DNA of 64,000 nt from positions 963,190 through 1,027,189 of the forward strand of contig DYIU01000002.1 of NCBI GenBank assembly GCA_020723485.1, given 5' to 3'. The translations under genes were made by a program, and so were the position numbers. The notes beneath the pieces are model-generated. The model worked only from the letters and a program-made list of their open reading frames with translations, searched no databases and was not told the DNA's origin. Numbering within the stretch: position 1 is the first letter of the stretch; each line of letters opens with the position of its first letter. This DNA is from Acidimicrobium ferrooxidans. GTDB taxonomy: Bacteria; Actinomycetota; Geothermincolia; Fen-727; Anoxymicrobiaceae. Shown here one piece after another: positions 32,865-41,753 of this stretch.

Positions 32865-35468
32865 ATGGACCGCAACAAGAACATGAAGGCCCTGGTCATC
32901 GAGGACGACCCGGAGATGGCCGGGCTCGTGATGAGCCTCCTGCGAAGGAGGTTCTCACTGGACGCGGAGATAGCCTACGACTGCGCCTCGGCGCGCAGGA
33001 TGATGTCGATGAAGGAGTACGACATCATAACCCTCGACTACAGGCTGCCGGACGGCGCCGGGCTTGACCTCCTCGACGAGATAACCGAAGGCCTCGAGCA
33101 CCCGCCGGTCATAATGGTGACGGGGCACGGGGACGAGGAGACCGCCGCCCGCTCTTTCCAGTCGAGAGCGTCCGGATACGTTGTCAAAGACTCCAAGCTC
33201 CCGGCGACGCTGACAAAAGCGGTCGAGAAAGCCCTCGCCGACATATCTCTCAAGCGGGTGGAAAGAGAGATACTTGACGAGAAGATCTTCATCGAGGACG
33301 CCATCAACTCCCTGCCCGACATCTTCATGGTGCTCGACATCGAGGGCAGCCTCTTCAGGTGGAACAGGGCTCTTTCCCATGCAACCGGCTACTCCGACAC
33401 GGAGCTGGCCTCGATGAGCGTCATCGACCTGTGCTCACCCGGCGACGCGGACGCCCTGGCAGCCGCAATGGAGCGCATGAAGGAGGAAAGCACTCCCTCG
33501 CGGCAGACGGTCCGACTGGTCCCCAGGTCGGGGCAGGAAAGGACATACGAACTGTCCTGGAGGCTGCTGCGAACGACTGACGGGTTCCCGCTCGGGTTCT
33601 GCGCGACGGGAAGGGAGGCGGTCGAGCGTTCGCCCTCGGGGCAACCCTCGATGTGGGGCAGCGAACAGTTCCGCGCCGTATTGGATAACTCCATGGACGC
33701 TATAGCCGTGTTCGACAGCAGGGGGACCTTCATCTACGCGAACCGCGCGAGCGAGGTCATCACCGGTTTCTCACAGAATGAGTGGGCCGGCATGGACGTC
33801 TTCGGGCTTGTCCATCCGGACGACCTTCCTATAATCCTGGAGGCGCACCAGAGCTCAGTCGAGAACCCCGGCAGGGTGACCCCTGTGGAGGTGCGCTTCC
33901 GGCACAAACAGAAGGGCTGGCGGATTGTCGAGGCCGTCGGCCAGGGTTTCGTCACGCCCGACGGCGAGGCCTATGTAGTAGTAAACGCACGCGACATCAC
34001 GAGCCGCAAGCAGGCCGAAGAGGACCTGCGCGAGCGCGAGCAGCAGCTGCGCATGATAACGGACAACATGGAGGACATAATCGCCTACATAGACAGTGAG
34101 GGCGTTTACCGTTACGTCAGTCCGTCCTTCGGAACGGTGCTCGGCTACGACCTGAGGGATTACGTTGACACCGCCGCCGTCGAGCACATGGACCTGGTGC
34201 ACCCGGACGACCTGGGCCCCTACCTCGGCGCACTCGAGCGCAGCCTGGCATCATTCAAGCCCGAGCGCGTCTCGTATCGAATAAAGCACAAGGACGGCCA
34301 CTTCGTATGGATGGAGTCGGTCGGCGTGCCGCTGCTTGCGGACGACGGCTCGCCCCTCGGCATCGTAGTGGCGAGCCGCGACGTGTCAGAGCGGATGATG
34401 GCCGAGGAGGCGGTACGCAAGAGCGAGGAGAAATACCGAAGGATGTTCGACCTGAGCCCCGAGCTCGCGTACCTCCTCGACCGCGAGGGCAACATCATGG
34501 ACGCGAACGAAGCGCTCGTCCGACGCACGGGGATGAGCGCCGATGAGCTGAGCCGGACCAACTTCATGGAGTTCTTTGCGGGCGACAACCTGGATGAGCT
34601 CAACTCGGCCATAGAGCGGCTGTGGTCCGGGGAGGAAGTGCGCGGCCTCGAGATAACGGCGGACGCTGGCGCCGGGGAGCTCACCTACGAGGTGAACTCC
34701 ACCCCTATCTTCGAGGACGGCTCGGTCAAGTACGTCCTGAGCCTCGCGCGGGACATCACCGAACGCAAGCGCGCGGAGGAAGAGCAGCGGCGGCTCACAA
34801 GCGAGCTCGAGGGCTTCGCGCGTACGGTCTCCCACGACCTTAAGAGTCCCCTCACCTCGATAAAGCTCGCGGGCGAGACGCTGGCCAGGGTGTGGGACAG
34901 GCGGGACCAGGTGGCCGACGTCGGGGCGGAGATCCACCGCCTGGCGGACGTGATAGGGATAAGCACCTCGCAGGCCGAACAGCTGATAAGGGACCTGCTG
35001 GCGCTGGCGGTCGCGGGCCCCGAGCCCGAGGACATCACCGAGGTAGACGTAGGCGAAACGGTAGGCCGCCTGATAGAGGAGAAAAAGGCACTCATCGAGG
35101 ACAGGGGCGCGCAGGTCATCGTGGAGGGCGACCTCGGCCGGGTGAGCGCGCATCCGACCCACGTATACCAGCTCTTCGGCAACCTGATCGACAACGCGAT
35201 ACGGCACAACCACGGCCCCAAGCCCCGGGTGCTGGTCAGGTACCTCGGCGAGGGCCCGGGCGGTCACACTTATGTGGTCAAGGACAACGGCCCGGGGATA
35301 CCACCGGATGAGATAGAGAACGTCTTCCTGCCGTTCTACAAGGGCGAGAACGGCTTCACCGGGGTGGGGCTCGCCATCGTGGACAAGATAGTGAAGCTCT
35401 ACGGCGGCTCGGTGAGGATATACGGGGACGGGGGAGCGTGCTTCGAGTTCACCCTTAAGGACCGTTGA
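32865..35468 (+). CDS. Hybrid sensor kinase: REC - four PAS - HisKA - HATPase
   Basis: 867 residues. An N-terminal receiver domain has acidic residues 13-15 (IEDD), phospho-acceptor Asp58 (TLDYRLPDG) and a Lys near 110. Four PAS domains follow at about 137-265, 270-395, 397-515 and 520-640, with the usual W/Y-x-N-x-A type cores. HisKA carries His657 in TVSHDLKSPL; HATPase shows NLIDNAIRHN, DNGPGIP and GVGLAIVDKI. No membrane segment is seen, so it is a soluble sensor. REC before the PAS array suggests it is itself controlled by another kinase. No output response regulator lies nearby. ATG 32865 follows GAGGAAC. Confidence 0.93.
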   Translation: MDRNKNMKALVIEDDPEMAGLVMSLLRRRFSLDAEIAYDCASARRMMSMKEYDIITLDYRLPDGAGLDLLDEITEGLEHPPVIMVTGHGDEETAARSFQSRASGYVVKDSKLPATLTKAVEKALADISLKRVEREILDEKIFIEDAINSLPDIFMVLDIEGSLFRWNRALSHATGYSDTELASMSVIDLCSPGDADALAAAMERMKEESTPSRQTVRLVPRSGQERTYELSWRLLRTTDGFPLGFCATGREAVERSPSGQPSMWGSEQFRAVLDNSMDAIAVFDSRGTFIYANRASEVITGFSQNEWAGMDVFGLVHPDDLPIILEAHQSSVENPGRVTPVEVRFRHKQKGWRIVEAVGQGFVTPDGEAYVVVNARDITSRKQAEEDLREREQQLRMITDNMEDIIAYIDSEGVYRYVSPSFGTVLGYDLRDYVDTAAVEHMDLVHPDDLGPYLGALERSLASFKPERVSYRIKHKDGHFVWMESVGVPLLADDGSPLGIVVASRDVSERMMAEEAVRKSEEKYRRMFDLSPELAYLLDREGNIMDANEALVRRTGMSADELSRTNFMEFFAGDNLDELNSAIERLWSGEEVRGLEITADAGAGELTYEVNSTPIFEDGSVKYVLSLARDITERKRAEEEQRRLTSELEGFARTVSHDLKSPLTSIKLAGETLARVWDRRDQVADVGAEIHRLADVIGISTSQAEQLIRDLLALAVAGPEPEDITEVDVGETVGRLIEEKKALIEDRGAQVIVEGDLGRVSAHPTHVYQLFGNLIDNAIRHNHGPKPRVLVRYLGEGPGGHTYVVKDNGPGIPPDEIENVFLPFYKGENGFTGVGLAIVDKIVKLYGGSVRIYGDGGACFEFTLKDR

Positions 35469-35538
35469 TGTTGCCGCCGGGCGGGGCCGTCCTGCTGGAA
35501 GGGTCATCCGGGCGGGTAAACGAAATCTCTGATGGGCC

Positions 35539-35544
35539 TATAAT
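35539..35544 (+). promoter_or_regulatory. -10 box abutting the sensor kinase start
   Basis: TATAAT ends two bases before ATG 35547 and eight before ATG 35553, with no ribosome site between. This arrangement fits a leaderless transcript starting at or near ATG 35553. The -35 region is poor. Confidence 0.4.
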
Positions 35545-35546
35545 CA

Positions 35547-36962
35547 ATGGGTATGAAGACGAGTAGCGCCGGCCCCGAGGGGCCTCCGGTCCCAGGGGCG
35601 AACATAGCAAGGAACCTGAAGTGGCTGGCGGCGGTCATCTTCGTGGTGGCAGAGACCGCGATGGCCGGTACGGCAGTGGTGTACCTGTCCATAGGCGACA
35701 TCAGCGTGGGCCTCTTCGTCACCGCCTTCATTGTCTTCACAGCCGTCATCCTGGTCATCGTCACCGGGGCTTACTTCTATGCCAGGGGCGTGTGGCTGCG
35801 CGTGAGCGCCGAGCGGGCGGGCCTGGAAGAGAAGATCCGTGAGTCGGAGGAGCGCTACCGGACGCTGTTCCAGTCGTCGGCGGACGGGATAGTATTCTCC
35901 GACATCGAAGGGCGCCTGCTCGAGTGCAACGAGGCGTTCTCGGAGATGCTGGGCTTCTCCGCCGAAGAGCTGAAGGGGATGACCTACAGCGAGCTGACCC
36001 CCGCCGAATGGCACCACGTCGACCAGGACATAGTAGAGAGCCAGATGAAGAACGCCGGCTACTCAGACGAGTACATGAAGGAGTTCCTGAGGCGTGACGG
36101 TTCCAAGGTGCCTGTGAGCATGCGCTCATGGGTCGTCTACGACCCCGACGGCAGGCCGGACGGGGCCTGGGCGATGGTCCGCAACATGAGCGAGCGGATA
36201 CAGTACGAGAACTTCATGCGGGACACAATCATCCGCCTGGAGCAGGCGAATGACAGGCTCCACGAGCTCGACCGGCTGAAGACCGAACTGGTCGCCATGG
36301 TGTCGCACGAGCTGCGCGCCCCGCTCGGGGCCATCGAGAGCAGCCTCAACGCGATGAGGTCGCTCAGGCCGGAAGGCTCCCTGGAGGAGCGGGAGGAGCT
36401 CATCAGGATCCTGGACCGGGGGGTCCAGCGGCTGACCAACCTGGTCGACGACCTGATGGACATCACGCGGATAGAGTCCGGCCAGTTGAAGCTCCAGCTC
36501 GAGGAGGTCGACGCGGTCGAAATGGCCTCGAGGGTGGTCAACTCCTTCGAGGGCCTGTTCGAAGGCAAGGGCATAGAACTGGTGCTGGACAGCCCTGACG
36601 GGCACTCCACGGGGAGGTTCGATCCCGGGAGGGTCGAGCAGGTGCTGACCAACCTCGTCGACAACGCTCTCAAGTTCACCGACAGCGGACAGGTGTCGGT
36701 CCGGGTGGTCTGCAATCCCGACAACGCGATATTCTCTGTCTCGGATTCCGGGCCGGGCATCCCGCCCGAGCTCCACCAGAAGGTGTTCGAGAAGTTCTTC
36801 AGCCTGGACACCGAGTCGCGGGGGGGCAAGCAGGGCATCGGCCTAGGGCTGGCTATCTCCAAGGGTATAGTCGAGGCTCATGGGGGGCGGATCTGGGTCG
36901 AGAGCCGGAAGGGCGGGGGCACCACCTTCAGCTTCGTAATCCCGGGAGATACCGGTCCCTGA
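35547..36962 (+). CDS. Membrane sensor histidine kinase (2 TM - PAS - HisKA - HATPase)
   Basis: 471 residues. Two transmembrane helices (WLAAVIFVVAETAMAGTAVVY and FVTAFIVFTAVILVIVTGAYF), a PAS domain from about residue 100 (YRTLFQSSADGIVFSDIEG), then HisKA with His254 in MVSHELRAPLG and HATPase with NLVDNALKF, DSGPGIP and GIGLGLAISKG. It is a complete class I kinase without a partner regulator nearby. The preceding gene is a soluble hybrid kinase on the same strand 78 bases upstream; a phosphorelay between them is possible but unproven. The true start may be ATG 35553, two codons in. Confidence 0.93.
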   Translation: MGMKTSSAGPEGPPVPGANIARNLKWLAAVIFVVAETAMAGTAVVYLSIGDISVGLFVTAFIVFTAVILVIVTGAYFYARGVWLRVSAERAGLEEKIRESEERYRTLFQSSADGIVFSDIEGRLLECNEAFSEMLGFSAEELKGMTYSELTPAEWHHVDQDIVESQMKNAGYSDEYMKEFLRRDGSKVPVSMRSWVVYDPDGRPDGAWAMVRNMSERIQYENFMRDTIIRLEQANDRLHELDRLKTELVAMVSHELRAPLGAIESSLNAMRSLRPEGSLEEREELIRILDRGVQRLTNLVDDLMDITRIESGQLKLQLEEVDAVEMASRVVNSFEGLFEGKGIELVLDSPDGHSTGRFDPGRVEQVLTNLVDNALKFTDSGQVSVRVVCNPDNAIFSVSDSGPGIPPELHQKVFEKFFSLDTESRGGKQGIGLGLAISKGIVEAHGGRIWVESRKGGGTTFSFVIPGDTGP

Positions 36963-36977
36963 ACGCCTCATCGATGC

Positions 36978-39362
36978 TCAGTCGGCCCGCTCCTTGGTGA
37001 CCCGCGCCAGGTCGAGGCGCCACAGGCGCCTTATCGAGGGAAGCTCCGAGAGTATGACCACGACCAGTGACGCCGCTATCACGAGCACGAGCGTCGCCGC
37101 GGAGATGACCGAGTCCGGCGCAAGCCTGTCCGAGCCCAGCACCTTCTCTATGACCACCCACTCCATGAGCCTTCCCAGCAGGATGCCGGGCACCAGAGCA
37201 GCCAGGACCACCGTCACCGATTCCACCGTCACGAACGAGAATATCCGCGCCCGCCCGCAGCCCAGGGTCCTGATGGTCGCTATCTCCCGGCCCCGCTCGA
37301 GGAGGTTCACCGTGGTCATTGAGAACAGGATGGCGAACCCCATCGCGAACGCCATCACGTAGAAGATGAAGAACAGTGTGTCGACCGCGCCGACGAGCTC
37401 CTCGAAGACCTTCATCATCCCGGACTTGGTAAGGACCTCCGAGACGCCTGGCAGCTCCCGGAGCGCGTCCGCCACGTTCCCGGCCTCCCCCTCCTCTGTC
37501 TTCACGACTACGGCGTTGAAGGCGCCTGGAATCCCGGTTGCGCGCTCGAACAGACGCTGTATGTAACCGAGGTCCACGTAGCACACCCCGCCGAACGGCT
37601 CGCTCACGAACCCGGCGACCTCGAACGGCAGAGACCCGATGGGGGTGCTCAGCATGACGCGGTCGCCGATCTCGACCGGCAGCCTGTTCTTTATGCCCCT
37701 GTTCAGCACAACCTGGGCCGGGCCGGGGCGCGCTTTCGAGCCCGCCGTCGGGTACGCGCCGTGCATCTCGGTATCCTCGTCGTAAGCCTGGACCTGCACG
37801 TCGGCCGACTTGTCCTCGAAGATCACCAGGGCCGGCGCGTCTATCACTGGCTCGGCGGACTCGATCCCCGGAATGGCCTTGACCCGCTCCATGGTGCCGG
37901 CGCCCGCCAGGCCGTTCAGCCAGACCGCGCCGGCGTCCCAGAGCAGGACCCCGTTCAGGTACTTGTCGACCGCGTAGTCGAGCGAATCCCTTCCTCCCGT
38001 GGCGGTGACCAGGAGGCAGATTGCGCCTATCACTCCCAGGCACGTCAGAATCGTGCGCCTGCGGTTGCGGAGCAGGTTCCGGAATGAGATGCGCAGCCAG
38101 GCCGGGACGCTCAGGCGCTCCCAGGCCGGGTGGCCGCCTGCGCGCGGATGACGGGCGAGCCCGAGCGAGAGGCCCGCCTCGACGCGCATCGCGTCCGCGG
38201 GCTTCATGCGCACCGCGTGCCGGGCCGGCACGAGCGCCCCCGCGACAGAGAACAACACACCGACCGCTACGCCCGCCACTACTATCCAGGGATACAGGCC
38301 CGCACTCACGAACGGGAGCTCGAAGATGCCGGCGTAGATATTGATGAAGACGCGGGAGAGGATGTACCCGAGGACCACCCCGAGGGCCCCGCCGGCCGTC
38401 CCCAGCACCGCCCCGTAAGCCAGGTAATGCCCGGTTATGCTGCCCCTCCCGTAACCCAGTGCCCTCGTCACGCCTATCTCCCTCTGCTGGGAGAACACTA
38501 TCTGCGTCATGGTGATGTAGAGGGCGAGCGACGCGACCGCGAGCAGCAGTATCGAGAAGAAGACGGCGACCTTTCCGAGGTTCTCGATGTCGAGGTTCAG
38601 GGTCACTGCGCCCGGCTCGTCGGCTCCCTCGGTGAGCCCGGTGACCCTGTACGGCTCGAGGAACTCCCTCGTCCTCGTCATCACTTCGTCCAGGTCGCCC
38701 ACGTCCGTGACGGTGGTCACGAACTCGTTGACCGTCCCCTCGAGCCCGAGGAGTGCCTGGGCCTCGGAGTAGGTCACGAATATCACCCCGAACTGCGCTG
38801 GGTCCGTCACGTGCTCGGCCCTGCTGCGGACCAGCCTCATGTACTCGGGGCTCACAACCGATCCAGAGACACCGAGCGTGACCGGGCCGGACCCGGTCTC
38901 GACCGAGACGGTGTCTCCGGGCTCGAGGCCGAACTCGGTCGCCAGGTGGTGCTCGACCATGCACTCAGCCACCGCGCCGGCCGGCAGGTACTCTCCGGTC
39001 TCGACCAGCACGTCGTTGACGGCGGGCCGCCCGGTATCCGGGACCGAGATGACCCTGAGGTTGAGACCGCTGCCCTCCACCGTCCCCTGGACGTCGCGCG
39101 AGAGGCGGCCCTCGACGGCCGCGATGCCCTCGAGTTCCCCGACGCCGTCGACCGTGCCGAGGGGCGCAGACTCCACCCGGGCGGAGAAGTCTTCGTAGTT
39201 GGTGAGCCTGTACACCTCGTCTATCGAATCACGGAGGTCGCGCTGGGCGAGAAGGGGCCCGGAGAACATCACTATGCCGAGCGCTATCACTATGACTATC
39301 GCCCCGACCTGGGCCCAGTGGGTCACCAGGTCCCGGGCCAGCTTCCGGTTGAGCAGGCTCAA
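36978..39362 (-). CDS. ABC transporter permease, FtsX/MacB type (duplicated)
   Basis: 794 residues from TTG 39362 (SLLNRKLARDLVTHWAQVG), placed after AAGGAAAGGAAG; a longer frame to 39563 lacks a ribosome site. Two FtsX units: an N-terminal helix (GAIVIVIALGIVMFSG), a large extracytoplasmic domain, then helices (VAVFFSILLLAVASLALYITM onward) with the QREIGVTRALG motif, then a second unit from about 495 (WLRISFRNLLRNRRRTIL) with GREIATIRTLGCGR. Such permeases work with an ATPase (LolD/MacB-like) in lipoprotein or peptide export or envelope signalling; no ATPase gene is in this region. Convergent with the kinase gene, divergent from the nitroreductase. Confidence 0.93.
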   Translation of the reverse strand: MSLLNRKLARDLVTHWAQVGAIVIVIALGIVMFSGPLLAQRDLRDSIDEVYRLTNYEDFSARVESAPLGTVDGVGELEGIAAVEGRLSRDVQGTVEGSGLNLRVISVPDTGRPAVNDVLVETGEYLPAGAVAECMVEHHLATEFGLEPGDTVSVETGSGPVTLGVSGSVVSPEYMRLVRSRAEHVTDPAQFGVIFVTYSEAQALLGLEGTVNEFVTTVTDVGDLDEVMTRTREFLEPYRVTGLTEGADEPGAVTLNLDIENLGKVAVFFSILLLAVASLALYITMTQIVFSQQREIGVTRALGYGRGSITGHYLAYGAVLGTAGGALGVVLGYILSRVFINIYAGIFELPFVSAGLYPWIVVAGVAVGVLFSVAGALVPARHAVRMKPADAMRVEAGLSLGLARHPRAGGHPAWERLSVPAWLRISFRNLLRNRRRTILTCLGVIGAICLLVTATGGRDSLDYAVDKYLNGVLLWDAGAVWLNGLAGAGTMERVKAIPGIESAEPVIDAPALVIFEDKSADVQVQAYDEDTEMHGAYPTAGSKARPGPAQVVLNRGIKNRLPVEIGDRVMLSTPIGSLPFEVAGFVSEPFGGVCYVDLGYIQRLFERATGIPGAFNAVVVKTEEGEAGNVADALRELPGVSEVLTKSGMMKVFEELVGAVDTLFFIFYVMAFAMGFAILFSMTTVNLLERGREIATIRTLGCGRARIFSFVTVESVTVVLAALVPGILLGRLMEWVVIEKVLGSDRLAPDSVISAATLVLVIAASLVVVILSELPSIRRLWRLDLARVTKERAD

Positions 39363-39451
39363 ACGCTTCCTTTCCTTGGAACGATGCCCTCCGTGATAAT
39401 CTAACGTCAGAAGCCTGCGCGCGGTGCTTCCGACATCTAGGAGGTTACCAG

Positions 39452-40105
39452 ATGGACCTTTTCGAAGCGATAGAAGCAAGGCGCTCGGTGCGCAAGTACA
39501 CCGCCGAACCGGTACCGGACGAGCTCGTACGAAAGGTGCTCGAGGCGGCGCGCATCGCCCCATCCACGAGCAACACGCAGTCGTGGAAGTTCAAAGTCGT
39601 CACAGACCCCTCGACCAGGGACAGACTCAGGGAGCTCGCGTTCAACCAGAGGTTCGTCTCCGAGGCGCCCGTGGTCATTGCCTGCTGCCTCGACTTCGAG
39701 GCGTTCGCGGAACGGGGCAGGCGGACCCTCGAGCTGGTCCTGAAAGGCCGCGTCAGGCCGAGCCTGGAGATGATGCTGCGCTCGGTGCGCGGCGGCAGGG
39801 ACAAGGAGCTCGACCCCGAGCGCGTCATAGTCAACGGCGCCATCAACGTGTCCATCGCGACCGAGCACATGGCGCTCGCCGCGACCGCGCTCGGGCTGGG
39901 CACCTGCTGGGTGCGGGCATTCGAAGCCGGGAAGGTGGAGGAGCTGCTCGGCGTCCCGGACAGCTGCAAGGTGCTGGTCATGCTGACCCTGGGCTACCCC
40001 GCCCAGTCGCCGCCCGCGCGCCCCCGCAAGCCCCTCGACGAGATCCTATTGGGGTCAGACCACTTTCGTTCCATTAGCAACAATAACAACATGACAAACA
40101 CATAG
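39452..40105 (+). CDS. Nitroreductase-family protein with element-derived C-terminus
   Basis: 217 residues. RRSVRKYTAEPVPDE and ARIAPSTSNTQSWKF are the FMN-binding hallmarks, and ALGLGTCWVRAFE is the family's G-x-G-x-C-W motif. These enzymes are FMN-dependent NAD(P)H oxidoreductases. The native sequence ends RPRKPLDEILL; the last residues, GSDHFRSISNNNNMTNT, are read out of the repeat element that begins at 40051, so the original C-terminus (normally a few more residues, often aromatic) has been cut off and replaced. The core is intact, so activity is likely kept. The start ATG has CTAGGAGGTTACCAG upstream. Confidence 0.9.
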   Translation: MDLFEAIEARRSVRKYTAEPVPDELVRKVLEAARIAPSTSNTQSWKFKVVTDPSTRDRLRELAFNQRFVSEAPVVIACCLDFEAFAERGRRTLELVLKGRVRPSLEMMLRSVRGGRDKELDPERVIVNGAINVSIATEHMALAATALGLGTCWVRAFEAGKVEELLGVPDSCKVLVMLTLGYPAQSPPARPRKPLDEILLGSDHFRSISNNNNMTNT

Positions 40106-40165
40106 AACACACGCACGTTGCTGGAGACAACTACTGTTGCTCATGCAACGAAAGTGGTCTGACCC
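40051..40165. repeat. Palindromic GGGGTCAGACC element inserted in the nitroreductase 3' end
   Basis: About 115 bp. Arms GGGTCAGACCACTTTCGTTC onward (40052-40081) and its complement (40136-40165) match at 28 of 30 positions. The left loop is A/C-rich (AATAACAACATGACAAACAC). Its right edge completes the TAG stop of the acyl-CoA ligase on the minus strand. Confidence 0.9.
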
Positions 40166-41736
40166 TATCCGAGCTCTTCGTAGAGTGCGCGCTTCATCAC
40201 CTTGCCGAGCGGGGTGAGCGGGAGCGCGTCCCGGAACTCCACGTAGCGGGGCACCTTGAACTTTGCGAGCCTCTCGGTGCACCACTGCTTGATGTCGTCC
40301 TCCGTGGGGGGCTCGACACCCGGCATGGGGACGATGAACGCCTTGCCTTCCTCGCCCATCAGCTTGTCCGGCACCCCGATGACCGCCGCGAACATGACGC
40401 CCGGGTGCTGTGTCAGGACCTCTTCGACCTCCGGCGGGTAGACGTTCTCGCCCCCGCGGATGTACATCTCCTTCTTGCGGCCCAGGATGTAGACGTAGCC
40501 GTCGGGGTCCATGCGCCCCATGTCGCCCGTCCTGAAGAAGCCGTCAGCGGTCATGACGAGCGCGGTCTCCTCGGGCTTCTTGTAGTAACCCTTCATGACC
40601 ATGTCGCCCTTGATGCATATCTCGCCCTCTTCACCCTCAGGCACGAGCTTGCCCTCGGAGTCGAGGATCCCGATGGTGACGCCCTTGTTGGCCTTCCCGA
40701 TGCTGGTCGACAGGCGCTCGAAGGGGTCCACCTCCACATCGCAGAAAGTCACGGCGCCGCAGACCTCGGAAAGCCCGAAGCCGTTCGTGAGGTAGATGCC
40801 GAACTTGTCGTGGACCTGCTCGAAGACCTCCTTCGGAGTGGGCGCGGCGGACACAACGGCCTTCTTCACGGAGGAGAGGTCGTAGGAGTCGAAGTCCGGG
40901 ACCATCATCATCATCACGTACTGGGCGCCGACCTGCCCGAGTACGGTTATCTTCTCCTTCTGGATGTACTCGAGCACCTCCTGCGGGATGAACTGGTCGA
41001 TGACGACAAGCGTCCCGCCGCAGCCCAGCATCGACATGATAGCCATGACGTTGCCGCCCACGTGGTTCACGGGGATGTCCAGCAGCAGGCGGTCCTCCGA
41101 GCTTATGTCGGCCGCGTCGAGCTGGCCTTCCACATAGGAGACGATGTTCTTGTGCGAGAGCTCGGCGGCCTTGGGGACGCCGGTGCTCCCGGAGGTGTAG
41201 CACAGGAAGGCGGTGTCGTTCTCGTCGACCTCGGCGCGCGCCCTGGCGAGCGCCTCCAGGTCCGCTTCGCCGACCTCGCCGAAGACCGCCGATTCGGGAA
41301 GGGCCCCCGGCACCCTCGCGACGTCATCGGGCCCGCCCAGGACAACTACTTTCTCGATCTGGGGCAGGGACGGCAGTATCTGGTTCACTATCTCCAGGAA
41401 GTCGATCCCAACGGCCCCCGGGGCCACCACCAGGAACGACGAATCGGAGTTCTCCAGCACGAACTGCGCCTCGTTCGCCGCGAAACGCGTAGAGACGGGC
41501 ACCGCGGCCGCCCCGATGGAGACAGTTGCTATGTAACAGAAGACATACTCCGGGCGGTTGCCGATATAGAGCCCGACCTTGTCGCCCCTCCTGACGCCGA
41601 GCTTGAGGAGGTTGGCAGCCACACGGTTGACCGTCTCGAGGTACTCGGCGTAGCTGATGCGGCGGTCGCGGAAGACTATCGCCTCCTTATCGGGGGCGTT
41701 CTCGGCGTTCTTCTCCAGCAGCTCGTGCATCAACAT
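40165..41736 (-). CDS. Acyl-CoA synthetase (AMP-forming, class I adenylate-forming)
   Basis: 523 residues from ATG 41736 (GGAGGTCAAG upstream). The adenylation motifs are complete: P-loop CYTSGSTGVPKA, NGFGLSEV, the RTGDMG hinge region, GRKKEMYIRGGENVYPPEVE, and the C-terminal catalytic Lys in PLGKVMKRAL. It activates a carboxylic acid with ATP and CoA; chain length is not readable. The stop TAG is completed by the repeat-element end, and the C-terminus is of normal length. Upstream lies a PmbA-type gene in the same direction, 17 bases away. Confidence 0.93.
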   Translation of the reverse strand: MLMHELLEKNAENAPDKEAIVFRDRRISYAEYLETVNRVAANLLKLGVRRGDKVGLYIGNRPEYVFCYIATVSIGAAAVPVSTRFAANEAQFVLENSDSSFLVVAPGAVGIDFLEIVNQILPSLPQIEKVVVLGGPDDVARVPGALPESAVFGEVGEADLEALARARAEVDENDTAFLCYTSGSTGVPKAAELSHKNIVSYVEGQLDAADISSEDRLLLDIPVNHVGGNVMAIMSMLGCGGTLVVIDQFIPQEVLEYIQKEKITVLGQVGAQYVMMMMVPDFDSYDLSSVKKAVVSAAPTPKEVFEQVHDKFGIYLTNGFGLSEVCGAVTFCDVEVDPFERLSTSIGKANKGVTIGILDSEGKLVPEGEEGEICIKGDMVMKGYYKKPEETALVMTADGFFRTGDMGRMDPDGYVYILGRKKEMYIRGGENVYPPEVEEVLTQHPGVMFAAVIGVPDKLMGEEGKAFIVPMPGVEPPTEDDIKQWCTERLAKFKVPRYVEFRDALPLTPLGKVMKRALYEELG

Positions 41737-41753
41737 CTTGACCTCCAAGCTTG

